NCBI GenBank assembly: GCA_963170055.1
Contig: CAUJGJ010000255.1
Location: 131,901-156,900 of the forward strand
Origin: Halisarca cf. caerulea
Taxonomy: Eukaryota > Porifera > Demospongiae > Chondrillida > Halisarcidae
Reading direction: 5' to 3'
Length of the DNA stretch: 25,000 nt
Shown: piece after piece, positions 8,484-18,536 of the stretch
Layout: each line of letters starts with the position of its first letter
Numbering within the stretch: position 1 is the first letter of the stretch
The notes under the pieces: generated by a model
Databases searched by the model: none
Seen by the model: only the letters and a program-made list of their open reading frames with translations
Told to the model about the DNA's origin: nothing
Program-made: the position numbers and the translations under genes

Positions 8484-9029
8484 TTTAGCCATATGCCCAT
8501 CTTGCCCTTTGCCCACCCAGCCCTGTGCCCGTTTTACAACTTAAACTTGTTCCAAGTGTTTTTGTAAGCCTTTTGGCACGGTTCTGTGTCAACCCTACAT
8601 CCTTTTACCCTTTTTAAATGGTTACATATAGAAACCAATGCCACTAACCTCTTCTTGTACTGGAAGATGTGTACTACATTCACCAGTTTCCATTTTCACT
8701 TTAATCCCAGGAGAAGGGGTTTCAGGTGTACTTGGCAACATTATCCCTGGAGAGCATTCAATGGATCCACTTCTGTCTGCGTTGCTTTCTGGTTCACTTT
8801 CTGACGGTTTATCTTGAGATATGGTATTGCCGACTTCCGGTCTGCTTTTTCCAATTGAGCTTATGGGTTCCTCCCCAGTAGTATTGTTGTTGCGTCCATT
8901 TCCTGGAGGGTTATCTTCAGTTGGAGGGGGCAAAATATCATCTGGGGTACTTTCCTACAATGTGTAGAAAGCAAAACAGATGGATGAATTACATAGCAAA
9001 TGTAAAATGGTTAGTGTAGCTGTAAATAT
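8484..9029. repeat. tandem monomer A (contains exon A)
   Basis: The left part (GCCATATGCCCATCTTGCCC onward) matches monomers B (9382 onward) and D (21010 onward). The right flank after the exon (GATGGATGAATT ... GTTAGTGTAGCTGTAAATAT) matches monomer C (19690-19764). The monomer stops at 9029, where about 890 bp present in the partner block (19765-20654) are missing. Confidence 0.85.
8649..8954 (-). CDS. internal exon A: acidic Pro/Ser/Glu-rich protein, phase 0-0
   Basis: On the minus strand the intron end CTGTTTTGCTTTCTACACATTGTAG is followed by a 306-nt open exon that closes with GAAGAG and a GTTAGT donor. It encodes 102 residues from ESTPDDILPPPTEDN through SESEPESNADRSGSIECSPG to CSTHLPVQEE. 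The chain is hydrophilic and rich in Pro, Ser, Glu, Asp and Asn. It has two Cys, no signal peptide and no membrane segment, so it is probably disordered. I recognise no domain. Both boundaries are in phase 0, so the exon can be repeated or skipped without shifting the frame. The other copies are at 9546, 19387 and 21171. It is not a complete gene: it has no start codon of its own and no stop. Plus-strand frames here are shadows. Confidence 0.72.
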
Positions 9030-10085
9030 ATGTTTTAAAGTTTATTTTCTGCCATTGATGGTCCAATTCATTAGGAAGAGAAACAATAGCTAGAGCAACC
9101 TGAGACGAATTGATCATTCTGCCATATCTGCTGGATTTTCACCATTATTGCCTTTGTTTCAAAGTTCTGAGGCTTGAGGTTGGCCAAAAAACCAGTAGGG
9201 CCATGGCCCTACAGGCCCTGGTTGCTCCTATGGCCCTGAAATCAATGTTTGGGTAGGTTAGCTAGACGTTTCTAGAACAGATTATAATTTCTTACTTCTG
9301 TAATGTTCGTTATAGGCAAATTTCACCAAGAGAAAGTTCTGCCTACTGTCTAGCCTCATGTATGCATAGCCCTATGCTCGTCTAGCCATATGCCCATCTT
9401 GCCCTTTGCCCACCCAGCCCTGTGCCTGTTTTACAACTTAAACTTGTTCCAAGTGTTTTTGTAAGCCTTTTGGCACGGTTCTGTGTCAACCCTACATCCT
9501 TTTACCATTTTTAAATGGTTACATATAGAAACCAATGCCACTAACCTCTTCTTGTACTGGAAGATGTGTACTACATTCACCAGTTTCCATTCCCTCTTTA
9601 ATTCCAGGAGAAGGGGCTTCAGGTGTATTTGGCAACATTTTTCCTGGAGAGCATTCAATGGATCCACTTCTGCCTGCATTGCTTACTGGTTGACTTTTTG
9701 AATGTCTATCTCGAGATTTGGTATTGTCGTCATCCGGTCCGCTTTTTGCAATTGTGCTTATGGGTTCATTCCCAGCAGCATTGTTGTTGAGTCCATTTCC
9801 TGGAGGGTTGTCTTCAGTTGGAGGGGGCAAAATATCATCTGGGGTACTTTCCTACAATGTGTAGAAAGCAAAACAGATCAATGAATTACATAGCAAATGT
9901 AAAATGGTTGAGGTGTACTTGTGAATATGCTATGCTGCTACCCTGGGCACTATTACAACAAGGCATTCCACTTTCCATTATCCATTGTGTACTATTGTAC
10001 ACTTACACAAAGTATACATACATATCAGCCAATAGACAATCATAGGATTGCAAGGACAAATATACATACATACTACGTATATAAT
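9030..10085. repeat. duplicated block, unit 1 right part, with monomer B
   Basis: This matches 20655-22427, apart from the 698-bp element inserted at 21655-22352. The stretch carries a near-palindromic TAGGGCCATGGCCCTA (9196-9211), the shared tail GGGTAGGTTAGCTAGACG ... CAAATTTCACCAAGAGAAAG (9238-9346), the monomer start at 9382, exon B and its flank. Homology ends near 10085, after TAATTAATAAAC. Confidence 0.92.
9546..9851 (-). CDS. internal exon B: acidic Pro/Ser-rich protein, phase 0-0
   Basis: This is the second copy of the exon: 306 nt, 102 codons, acceptor CTACACATTGTAG and donor GAAGAG|GTTAGT both kept. Its ends agree with the other copies (ESTPDDILPPPTEDNPPGNG at the start, METGECSTHLPVQEE at the end). 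The centre has diverged: NAAGNEPISTIAKSGPDDD and RDRHSKSQPVSNAGRSGS replace NTTGEEPISSIGKSRPEVG and QDKPSESEPESNADRSGS of exon A. Its charge is less acidic because several Glu have become Lys, Gln or Val. No frame damage is present. It lies 897 bp from exon A. On the minus strand it would be transcribed before A. Confidence 0.7.
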
Positions 10086-10520
10086 TAATAAACTAAATAT
10101 ATTTTTATGCATGGAAAATTGAAAGACTAAAGCCATTGGAGATCGTAGTTGTAGTTTGGGGAAACCTTTGAAGAATATTTAATCATTAGTTATGGCTCTC
10201 TTAACCTTTAAACGTTCGCGTTTACGCGAGTTTTTTTGTCCATTAACGTTCATAGGCCACTTAAGTGGCGCGCGCACACAAGTCTACTTTAGGAGGAATA
10301 ACAGCCTAAATATCAAGGTAGAAGCCTCTTGAAAGCTTTTTATGAATAGAGTGGTACTTTACAGATGTTCTGGAAGCGTTCAAACGTCTACAAACAAGAG
10401 TACGAACGCATTCAGGACACTTTATTTCTTGTTGCGCTAGACGCATTCCTCCTTCGATTGTTACGTACGAAGCCGCCGCTTGTTCTTTCTCTCACAGGGG
10501 CCAGCGGGTTGTAGCCTTTT

Positions 10521-10528
10521 TATAAATA
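10521..10528 (+). promoter_or_regulatory. TATA box candidate of the piggyBac gene
   Basis: TATAAATA lies 85 bp upstream of the proposed start codon at 10613 and inside the element. An initiation site some 25-30 bp downstream would give a leader of about 60 bases. The motif and position are seen. Function is inferred. Confidence 0.45.
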
Positions 10529-10612
10529 GCCTCTATCCTTTCTAGAGGCAAATTAGCAAACAATACTCTCGTTTGAAGGACTATTCACGACTTCGTTTCT
10601 CAGACTGTGGCC

Positions 10613-12406
10613 ATGGCAGCTAGACCAGTAAGTTTAGCTTCACGTATACACGAGTACGAGTATAATAAACAGAATTCACTTATTACTTCACAAAAATATC
10701 GTATTCTATATACAGATCAGAAACAAAACGTCCAGACTAGCTCTACAACACGTTATTGAAGAAATAGCTAATGATGATGAGGACTGGCTTCAATCAGATG
10801 ATGATGAGTACTTTGGTGACGAGGGTGATGTTGAAGCTGAGGCAATGCCAATAGATCCGATTGAACGGGCACAAATGTATGCAGACCATGAGCTACATGA
10901 TCCTTCTAGCGATGACACGCAAAATGAGAGTGAAGGACTGTCACCACAATCCACCACACCACCCAGTACAAGATGTGATCATTTCAAACCAATTGACTTC
11001 ACTGAGGATGTAGGACCAACGAATCCCCTTGAAAGTGATGCCACTGCTTTGGATTACTTTCTAGAAATGTTTGGACATGACACATTTGACTTCGTATCTT
11101 ATCAAACCAACCTTTACGCTCAACAGTCACCACCAGGAGAGTCATACAAGTGCTTCTGGCCATGGGAATTCACCAGCTGCCATCTGTGAATGATTACTGG
11201 TCAATGAATCCATTGATTGGCATAAATGCAATTGCTAAATGTATGCCAGTGTTGCGATTTAAAGTGCTCCTGCGATGCATACATTTGAATGACAACAGCA
11301 CTGCAAAAAGGCCCGGAGAGGATGATTTTGACAAGCTCCACAAAATCCGTCCACTATACGATATAGTGAAGCAAAGTTGTGCGATGAAATACAAACCTCA
11401 CAGAGAAATTTCAATTGATGAAGGAATGGTTCTCTTCAAGGGGAGGAGTAGCTATAAGCAATACATGCCACAGAAGCCGATCAAGCGGGGATTCAAGATT
11501 TGGTGCAGTGCAGATGGTCATAATGGATTTCTGAAGGGCATAGATGTGTACACAGGGGCAACTACAGGTAGCACAGAGCATGGCTTAGGTGCTTCTGTGG
11601 TAAAGCAACTGTCAGAGCCCCTACGCGGTAAGGGTTATCACCTGTATTTTGATAATTTCTTTTCAAGTGTTGATCTGGCTCAAGATCTTCTCAAAGATCA
11701 ACTTTACTGTGTTGCAACCACTAGAATAAATTGAAAATTGTGGCCATCATCCTTGAAGGATGTAAAAGCAAGGAACAAGACAATGAGTCGGGGTGACTAT
11801 GCAAGCGTTCTCAGCAACAGTGGTGATGTTGAATGCCTAATATGGAAGGACAACAAATGCGTACCTTTCTTGAACATAATAACCAAGCCAGGCACTGAGG
11901 ACTCAGTGAACAGAAAGGCGAAGGATGGCAACAGGCAAGCAATAAAGTGTCCCAAGTCTGTAAAGCTGTACAACCAGTATATGGGTGGCGTGGATATTGC
12001 AGATGCACGAAGAAAAAACTACAGCTGCAGTCAAAGATCCCGGAAGTGGTGGATGCGTCTCCTTTATTATCTGCTGGATGTATGCAGGGTCAATTCGTAC
12101 ATCTTAGCGCAAGAATCACCTTATTTCGCAAAGATGACCATGAAAGAATTTGTCCTTAACATCGCTGAAGAGCTAATGAAATCCTTCAACTCACGGAAGC
12201 GCCCAGGGAGAAGTAGTGATGGTCCGCCTTCGGCTCGATTTTGTGAGCGACATTTTCCTCACAAGGTTGATCAAAAACGAGCTTGCCGCTTCTGCAGCAC
12301 CGCCCAAAACAGAGTACGAACATCCTACTGCTGTAGCGATTGTAATCCTAATGATCCCATCCACTTATGTCCTTTTCCGTGCTTCAAATTGTATCACAGC
12401 AAATAG
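10613..12406 (+). pseudogene. piggyBac transposase, intron-containing, one frameshift and one stop
   Basis: Exon 1 (10613-10627) encodes MAARP and is followed by a GTAAGT..TACAG intron of 88 bp. Exon 2 starts at 10716 in the same phase. The N-terminus is acidic (NDDEDWLQSDDDEYFGDEGD). The catalytic domain keeps all expected aspartates: ISIDEGMVLFKGR near 11412, YHLYFDNFFSS near 11650, and YNQYMGGVDIADARRK near 11985. It ends in a Cys/His-rich zinc-binding domain (ARFCERHFPHKV ... CRFCSTAQ ... YCCSDC ... HLCPFPCF) and a TAG. Two lesions are visible. Near 11150 the frame shifts and roughly 12-18 residues normally found before MGIHQLP are missing. At 11732-11734 a TGA falls where family members have Arg in TRINRK, which fits a CGA to TGA transition. 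All else is open, so the copy is young. Confidence 0.93.
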
Positions 12407-12664
12407 ACGGTAGCCATTTTTCTTTACGTAACTCCGTATACTTATTCTGTTCTTGTAAATTTATTTGGTATTCTCCAGTATAACCAATATTTTCTATTGC
12501 TATAACTTCTTAAATACAGAACGTACGAGGCTAAAACTGTACAAAAGTTTAAGATACTACCATAGAATCCTACAGGCAAAAAACTAGTATAAAATCGAAT
12601 TTTTTTTAATGCAAACTTTGGTCACGCGCGCCACTTAAGTGGCCTACAAACGTTTAAGGGTTAA

Positions 12665-12897
12665 GGTATCTTAAGCAGAAATCAGAGCTTCCAGACGACA
12701 AAGGGAGACTTTCTAAAGCTATGCCATCGCATCTTACTCAAGATGCAAACAACTGCGTATCAGCGGAACTGGAACGTAGCCAAACTGGTAAAAGAGGGTT
12801 GTACCAAAAGATCTCGGCAGAGATGAAAGTCAAGATGGCGAATTGTGATATCCGCCGAAGTTTTCCTCTGTGAACAAGGACAACTCCTCGATCCGCA
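12665..12897. other. no recognisable feature
   Basis: Flanking DNA to the right of the piggyBac element. No open frame or repeat match could be supported. Confidence 0.4.
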
Positions 12898-13128
12898 AAC
12901 GCAGGTATGTTATGTCCGATTTGCACATAAACAAAAATGGCCGCCGTTATCGAAGTAGTGAAATCAATCGGTCAGTTTTGCATGTGCACGAGTATTGATG
13001 CCCAGACAACGCTTTGCATTGTTTCGTAAGCATATCTACTTTGTATCTGAGTCTTTTAGATTCTTATAGAGAGACACGAAACTTCGTATGATGAGTTTTT
13101 CTAACTGTATAAGAAAACATAAAAATGC

Positions 13129-13402
13129 AAAAACACAGTGGTAGAAACTTAGGCTTTTGGACACAAAACTACACAGCTATCGAACTTATTAAATCCGAAT
13201 CAGAGTCTTCAGGCTCCACTGCATGGCTGTTATGTCTAACGATATGTGCAAAATTCTAGGGTGACCAGTTACAATCCGTTGGCCATAAAGCAAACAAAAC
13301 AATGTACAAAGACCCTGATTCGGATTTTAGGGGTTTGACCCTTTGGGGACAATACCTCAAAGTTTCATGCCGAGAATCGGAGATTTCTACCACCGCGTTT
13401 TT
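13129..13402. repeat. imperfect foldback structure
   Basis: Two pairs of inverted segments are nested. The outer pair is AAAAACACAGTGGTAGAAA (13129-13147) with its counterpart ending at 13402 (TTTCTACCACCGCGTTTTT). The inner pair is AAATCCGAATCAGAGTCTT (13191-13209) with AAGACCCTGATTCGGATTT (13309-13327), 18 of 19 paired. This gives a hairpin-like structure with arms of about 80-95 bp and a loop of about 100. Confidence 0.6.
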
Positions 13403-14043
13403 CGATGAAGTTTTTTTGTGGTGAAAGTTATCTTCCTTCGGTAAAGTAACGTGACATCACATGCAATCCTACCTAGAGCATAGACTGAGGTCTATGGTTC
13501 GAGTTGTATGTGATCGTGGTGAAAAAAGTTTTAGTGTAAAAGGCGGAGATCTGGATGATGGCTTTTAAACCTTGTAAAGTGGGTTTGAAATAATCGTAGG
13601 ATCAATATTCACATTGTCACCGCATATACTTTTTTATTCTTTTCCTTGGCTGTTACGTGCAGCCTTTTGTGGCTTTCCAGCCAGGACAAGGCAAAGAAAT
13701 AGTGCGGCATATCTCGAACAAAACAGTCAATCAAAAGTATACCCAGTGAAATATAGCTTTACCTTTTAGAAATCCTTCTTACATTTTTGTAGTCATGGAC
13801 CGCCATTTGGATCTCAGCCTTTCACAAAGAAATTTCTTCAGAAAAAGGCCAAATCAATCATGCGATCTTACGTATCTCCGTGATCCTAAACGATCAAAGA
13901 AGTTGGAAAAAGATTGTCAACTTCCCTCGACGTCAAATCTTCTCTTCCAATATCTAGTTTGTACTTAAGTCGGCGTACATTCTATCCAACCTGCCAAAGA
14001 AAGTGTTAACATCCACAAACTAATGCTTAGAATTTCGAAAACA
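13403..14043. other. no recognisable feature
   Basis: No gene, splice pair or strong repeat was found. It may be the interior of the inverted-repeat element proposed for 12899-14226. Confidence 0.4.
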
Positions 14044-14226
14044 GAATGCACTGTGCAAAGTTGGGTAGGGTTTGGAGCTTCTACTTTCTTGTCGCGGAGC
14101 TTCCTAAGCTGATTCACGCTACTGGCACATGATCAACCCACGCAATTCAGTGGTAATGAAATTCATACTGTGAAAACTACAAAACGCCCATGTTTTGGCT
14201 AGGTTTGGACATAACTTACCTGCGAA
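14044..14226 (+). repeat. dispersed repeat family C, copy 2
   Basis: This matches 2044-2226 throughout, with the same orientation and the same right boundary at TTACCTGCG. The sequences on either side differ completely between the two copies, which defines the repeat limits. Confidence 0.75.
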
Positions 14227-15419
14227 GGTTTTTCCCAGCGAACATTTTGCGCTATACAGTACATCCTAATATATATACCACCCTACCAATTTTGATCCCA
14301 GATAGAAATAGATGTACACTAGTAAAAGTTGTTTTACTCTTAAAGGTAGCCAATTTCTGCATCCCAGAGGTTGTCAATTTCCGTGTTTTCCTGAACCCAT
14401 TTCTGGGAAACTGCGAATAAATCCAGGGGGTCAACAGTAGTTTTCAGTTGTTCCGTTGTACGAATGACGCCCAAGACTTAGCCTCATCTTTGAATACTCG
14501 CACGTTGGAAAAGGGCATAATTTGGATTACTATCCAGCCTTGAGAGAGGGACATCGCATCCGAAGAAGGAAACTCGCACGTACATATCTGAGAACATTCC
14601 TCCTGGAGATTTGATAGTACTTAACAGCAGGAATTGGACTTCTTCTCTATGTAGGGATCATCAGATGTCGTTATCGCTACCTTTGCACCACGTTTTGACA
14701 GTGTACTACGATCTAAAGACACAGGCTCATCATAGCGTATTTCAGAAAACTAAAAAATGGCTGCTGCCAAGAAGGGGTGACAAATACATGACGATTTTGA
14801 CTCGCAGAAATAATTTCTGGTCCATTTTAAATCTTCTACACATTTTAATGCTTATTGTCGAAACATTAAACGAACAAGAACAAGCCTATATTGAATGCGG
14901 AAATAAGTAAATGAGAATCTAAAAAGATACTGTTTTTGCAGTAAATGTTGATGTCCGCATGTCTAGAAGTGCTTCAATAGGAACAAAACTAGTATCAAAT
15001 GAAAGAGTAAAATCGACTGCATTAGGTATTCCTAAGCGGAAAATATATAACCCCAAATGACATAGATAGAACCAAAAATGTACTTATCCACTGTAAAATA
15101 GTGAAAATTAAACCATAAAAATGCTTATATCTTTTGCGTACCTGGTTATAATTTCTCCACTCAGAATAAACAAATGTACAAGGGTACTTTGAAATAGTTT
15201 TTGTAGTCTCCGTCGCAAAGAAGGGCCATCTAGACGTGCGGATTCTACATTCTTTTTGAAACAGTTTGGAAGCCGCCATTTTAATGTGACATCATTGATG
15301 ACGTTACGTGTTATTCCAAAATGGTTGCACGCATGAAAATTTGCTGTGTTACTGTTATAGTTTCGATATCAAAGTTAGTTTCGCCGGTTTGTTTAGTTTT
15401 TCTAGCGAAGGAAGTTGGA
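14227..15419. other. no supported gene
   Basis: Open frames at 14190-14420, 14611-14910 (99 codons) and 15022-15279 have no recognisable domain or splice context and overlap frames on the other strand, so I do not call them. Near 15290 a TTGATGACGTTA resembles the core of foldback family A, but too little remains to call a copy. Confidence 0.4.
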
Positions 15420-15424
15420 CATTA

Positions 15425-16001
15425 CAGGCCTGTACACAGGGGGGGTTCGAGGGGGTTCGACCGAACCCCCCTTTTGGCTGACTAAGGCCTGTACAAATTA
15501 GATGGTACCATTGTTCCTAGCTGATCTTATCATGTACCTTTGGCAGACAGGCCTTATGAGCCCTTTGAAGTAGTAGTGAATTCATTGACTGATTGATCTG
15601 TCACTCAATTAATCAATGAAATCATTGTCTGTGGATAGAACCAATCATGAATACTTTGTAAACAAGGTAAATTGTTGTGCGGTGAATGGTCATAGGCTAT
15701 GATAGTCCACAGTGTAGTGGTGTAGACTAGTATAGCCATGTCAAAGCGACCAGCTGCAGCTGGCAATAGTGATATTTTAGCATTTTGTATATGTAACATT
15801 ATCAACATCTGAAGTAGTAGTTTTTTCAAGCAGCCCATACCCTTAATGGATATTAGTTTTGTGTTTGGCGCATATGCATGATTGATTTAATAATGTAAAA
15901 TACATATCAACAATAATATGCTGCCATGCTTACAAAGTGAAACTCAAGACCGAACACTGAAAAATGTAACCCCCCTTTTAGAAACCCTGCGTACGGGCCT
16001 G
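15425..16001. mobile_element. 577-bp hAT-like non-autonomous element with 5-bp direct flanks
   Basis: The left end begins CAGGCCTGTACACAGGGGGG and the right end finishes CCCTGCGTACGGGCCTG. The tips pair as CAGGCCTGTACACAGG against CAGGCCCGTACGCAGG. CATTA lies directly outside both ends (15420-15424 and 16002-16006). CAGG tips with G-rich subterminal runs resemble many hAT elements, but hAT usually gives 8-bp duplications, so the family is uncertain. GGGGGTTCGACCGAACCCCC (15451-15470) forms a near-perfect hairpin just inside the left end. An open frame at 15605-15838 is not supported as a gene. Confidence 0.7.
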
Positions 16002-16674
16002 CATTAAATCTTAGATTTTGATTGATCGATCTTTGTTTGCGAACGATTATGGGTGAGTTACAGTCATTTTAACTGATCTTCATATTATTTTATTGTAAAA
16101 TCCTCTCACCATCAATATTAATAGGGTAACTCTTGATATTATCGTATGATTCTGATATTGTTTGGGTACTTTAGTGAAATACCTAGGCTTCAGATACCAA
16201 TTTCGGTGATTTTGTGTGAATACCTTTGCGCGAATGGTTCTTGATTGCAACTTTTGTGTACGCAAATTGTCCATATGTGGTATGTGATAATTTTAATCAA
16301 CGTATCCGTACAATGACGGATTTTGCGGCGCAAATGTTCAAATCGTAGCTCCCGCAAAATGTAAACATTTCCCGCTACAGACAGAGATTGTGCTACTTGT
16401 GATGACACATGTGACGTTTCCCTAAGAGGTAGTCATGACGTGTATGAAAAAGGTGACAAATTCCCTACATTCCAATACTTTGTCACCTAAAATCCCCACA
16501 TTCTGAAATATGCTATAATGCCCCTGTGGAATCCTTCCATCTGAAGCGGTTGATAAGTATTTGGGCAGTATTCGGAAGAAGCATAAGGGCATGGAAAAGA
16601 TATGTTATGGATCGTAATGGCTGTTTTTGTGTTGCTCTTCAAGGGAAGTCTCTGTACCTATTATATGGACTAAC
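16002..16674. other. non-coding stretch with one short hairpin
   Basis: AGGTGACAAA (16451-16460) and TTTGTCACCT (16479-16488) form a 10-bp perfect stem with an 18-base loop. ATTTCCCGCTACAG at 16366-16379 resembles the tip of the MITE at 23263-23768, but no partner end was found. No gene is supported. Confidence 0.4.
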
Positions 16675-17427
16675 ACAGGGTGTTTCTAACCGTCTGTTGC
16701 TTGTTCCGATTGTGGGCGGTGCTTGTTTTCTACGTCATCAATTAGTGGCTGTTTTTAATGCGTCAATTGGCGTCTATCGGATGATGTACAAAATTTCACG
16801 TATCAACAGAATGGGGGAAGAAGGCGACTTTTGTGACGTTTTGCCTACGTATCCGTGAAACATCACGAAAATGGCAGTTTTGTTGAGGGCGAAGATGAAG
16901 TCGCTTGGTTAGACCTCAGACGCATTCGAATCTCACCAAATCCAACTTCAATGGAATCTTAAGATGTTTCGGTTTGCGAAAATCGTTCCGGGCATAGTGC
17001 TACAATCAAGCAGTTTTTCGCAATTGGACCATTTATGCTAAATTTTGGCCGTTTGAAGGGTGAAAAAACAGGTTTTTCGGTTATAACTTTCTTACGGAAG
17101 ATTATAACCTATAGCCCGGAACGATTTTCAGATAGCTCACCACTTGTTCTGTCTTTTCGTGTTGTTTAATGGGAATTGTGAGGGATCTAAGGTCTAACCA
17201 AGGCGTAGTTTGTCTAAAACTGTATTCCTAGCCGGCTATCTTTCTTCAGACAATAGAAACAATCGCTAGTTAAGTACCAACATGCGCCGAATATATACAA
17301 CTTTCGTCCCGTAAGAAGAACTGGGCGAAAATCTGGTCAACGAAGTAGAAACGATCGATAATTTGTGAAGCTATTTCAAGATGGCCATTTTTGCATTTTA
17401 TTCCCGGACGGTTATAAATACCCTGTG
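16675..17427. mobile_element. 753-bp foldback element (family A, most complete copy)
   Basis: The left tip CACAGGGTGTTTCTAACCGT (16675-16694) pairs with the right tip ACGGTTATAAATACCCTGTG (17408-17427) at 18 of 20 positions. Pairing continues inward: CTTGGTTAGACCT (16902-16914) with AGGTCTAACCAAG (17189-17201), and GAAAATCGTTCCGGGC (16978-16993) with its perfect complement at 17114-17129. Almost the whole element can fold on itself. The left arm is the reverse complement of segments at 2977-3135, 6720-6863 and 18110-18243, and the interior matches 3288-3538. There is no transposase. No clear target-site duplication is seen. Confidence 0.72.
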
Positions 17428-17820
17428 AAGGAAAATTCTATAAGAAAGTTACCATGTAATGGGAATGGTATATACTTTGTCAGTCGACTTGAAGCAGATT
17501 GTCCCAAATGCTAATGCATGAAAGCAGTCAGAAAAAGCTTCATGTTTGTTACCTGTAATGAATGATGGCTGAGAAACAGCTAAAGAGCAAGTTCGAACAT
17601 TATGAAATATTTCGTCACTTTATTAATCACTTATGTAATTTTGTGTAAATATTCATTTCTTATATTATCTGTATCTTTCATGTCTAAGTATTTTTAAATG
17701 GTAAAGCAATGTTTACTCCTAAAAACGGTGTAATTTATGTCTTACTTTCAGCTTTCTACAGGGACTAGAAAGCTTTATTGTCGAACAGCTTAAAATTTTT
17801 TTTTTTTTTCATTTTAACAG
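17428..17820. other. non-coding, ending in a strong pyrimidine tract
   Basis: AT-rich with no gene. A run of 15 T bases (17795-17809) followed by CATTTTAACAG (17810-17820) looks like an intron 3' end on the plus strand. Confidence 0.4.
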
Positions 17821-17850
17821 TCCATGGATCAATTCATCATTCCACAAATG
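17821..17850 (+). CDS. candidate 30-nt micro-exon
   Basis: A poly-T tract and CATTTTAACAG immediately precede 30 open bases (SMDQFIIPQM in the frame with no remainder). They are followed by a consensus donor GTAAGT at 17851-17856. Both splice signals are strong by eye, and 30 nt preserves the reading frame. It contains an ATG (codon 2), so it could also be the first coding exon of a gene whose leader lies upstream. No partner exon was identified on the plus strand, so a chance pairing of splice-like signals remains possible. Confidence 0.35.
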
Positions 17851-18323
17851 GTAAGTTTGATGGTTATGTGTACAGTTATTTTATTCCATAATAAAAATTG
17901 ACAAAAAAAATTAATTGCATGGAGTTGATACAAAAAGTGTGTGCAACTTACCTCCATTTAACGCTGTTGCGTACTCAACAAGTGACGTCATGTTTCCATG
18001 GCAACCAATGTTAAGATGCATTTCATTCTTATATGAAAGTTTCAGGAAGCTGCATTTCCCTGGGAGGGAGCTGGACCCTACTGAAGTTGTGACCCCATTT
18101 TGGAAGTTTATGCCTTGGTGCACTATATATTATCTGAAAGACGCTGAATGACGCATTAAAAATAGCCGCTAATTGATGACGTTGAAAACAAGCACTGCCG
18201 ACAACCGGTACAATCCACAGATGGTTATAAACACCCTGTGTTTTCCCCTGTTACTTTCTATAGTAGCCTGGCTTAAATATTACTCAATGGAAAAGCTAAC
18301 AATAGGGCTATCTAATGATGTAA

Positions 18324-18534
18324 GGTAAACTGTCCTATTTTGGGGCAAGCCCTAATTAGGGTTGCTTCGAACAAAGTGGTAAACTCTGGCACTCAGAAGG
18401 ATCACACAGTTTACTTCACTGATCAAACTATACTCCATACCATGCTCTGTACTGAAAGGACAAGAATGTCACAATTTACCGTTTTGTTCAAAGCGACCCA
18501 AATTAGGGCCAGCCCCAAATTAGGATCGTTTACC
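18324..18534. mobile_element. 211-bp MITE, duplicated copy
   Basis: This has the same length, termini and flanks as 6937-7147, so it was duplicated with the block and did not insert independently. Confidence 0.75.
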
Positions 18535-18536
18535 GT

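Larger units (their letters stand above)
10201..12664 (+). mobile_element. complete piggyBac element with TTAA target duplication
   Basis: TTAA at 10201-10204 and 12661-12664 flanks an element of 2456 bp (10205-12660). The tips are CCTTTAAACGTT on the left and, on the reverse strand of the right end, CCCTTAAACGTT. About 50 bp inside the left end and about 15 bp inside the right end lies the inverted pair GGCCACTTAAGTGGCGCGCG (10255-10274 and 12625-12644), itself built on the palindrome CCACTTAAGTGG. TTAA targets and tip plus subterminal inverted repeats are characteristic of piggyBac. It sits between the two duplicated blocks and carries one transposase gene on the plus strand. Both ends look competent, but its own transposase is broken. 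Confidence 0.95.
12899..14226. mobile_element. possible inverted-repeat element bounded by family C termini
   Basis: CGCAGGTATGTTATGTCCGA at 12899-12918 is the inverted counterpart of the right tip at 14207-14226, whose reverse strand reads CGCAGGTAAGTTATGTCCAA (17 of 20 identical). The right 183 bp are repeat family C, shared with 2044-2226. No transposase frame is present between the ends and no clear target duplication is visible. The two ends could belong to separate copies. A nested foldback (13129-13402) lies inside. Confidence 0.4.

Noticed and set aside
8586..8804. Plus-strand open frames over the exon array (8586-8804, 9483-9701, 21108-21326)
   Set aside because: They are antisense to the well-bounded minus-strand exons and recur only because the DNA is repeated. 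They have no splice or start context.
9431..9679. Alternative minus-strand frame (9431-9679, also 21056-21358, 19362-19571)
   Set aside because: It runs across the donor sites of exons B and D and is in a different frame from the one conserved in all four copies.
13495..13515. GGTTCGAGTT resembling a tRNA B box; also TTCGA motifs near 15445 and 16925
   Set aside because: No cloverleaf with acceptor and anticodon stems could be drawn around any of them.
14611..14910. 99-codon plus-strand frame
   Set aside because: No domain, no repeat copy with conserved frame, no splice sites. The length is within chance for this amount of sequence.
16526..16858. 110-codon plus-strand frame
   Set aside because: It spans the left arm of the foldback element and its flank, so it has no single origin and no recognisable protein.
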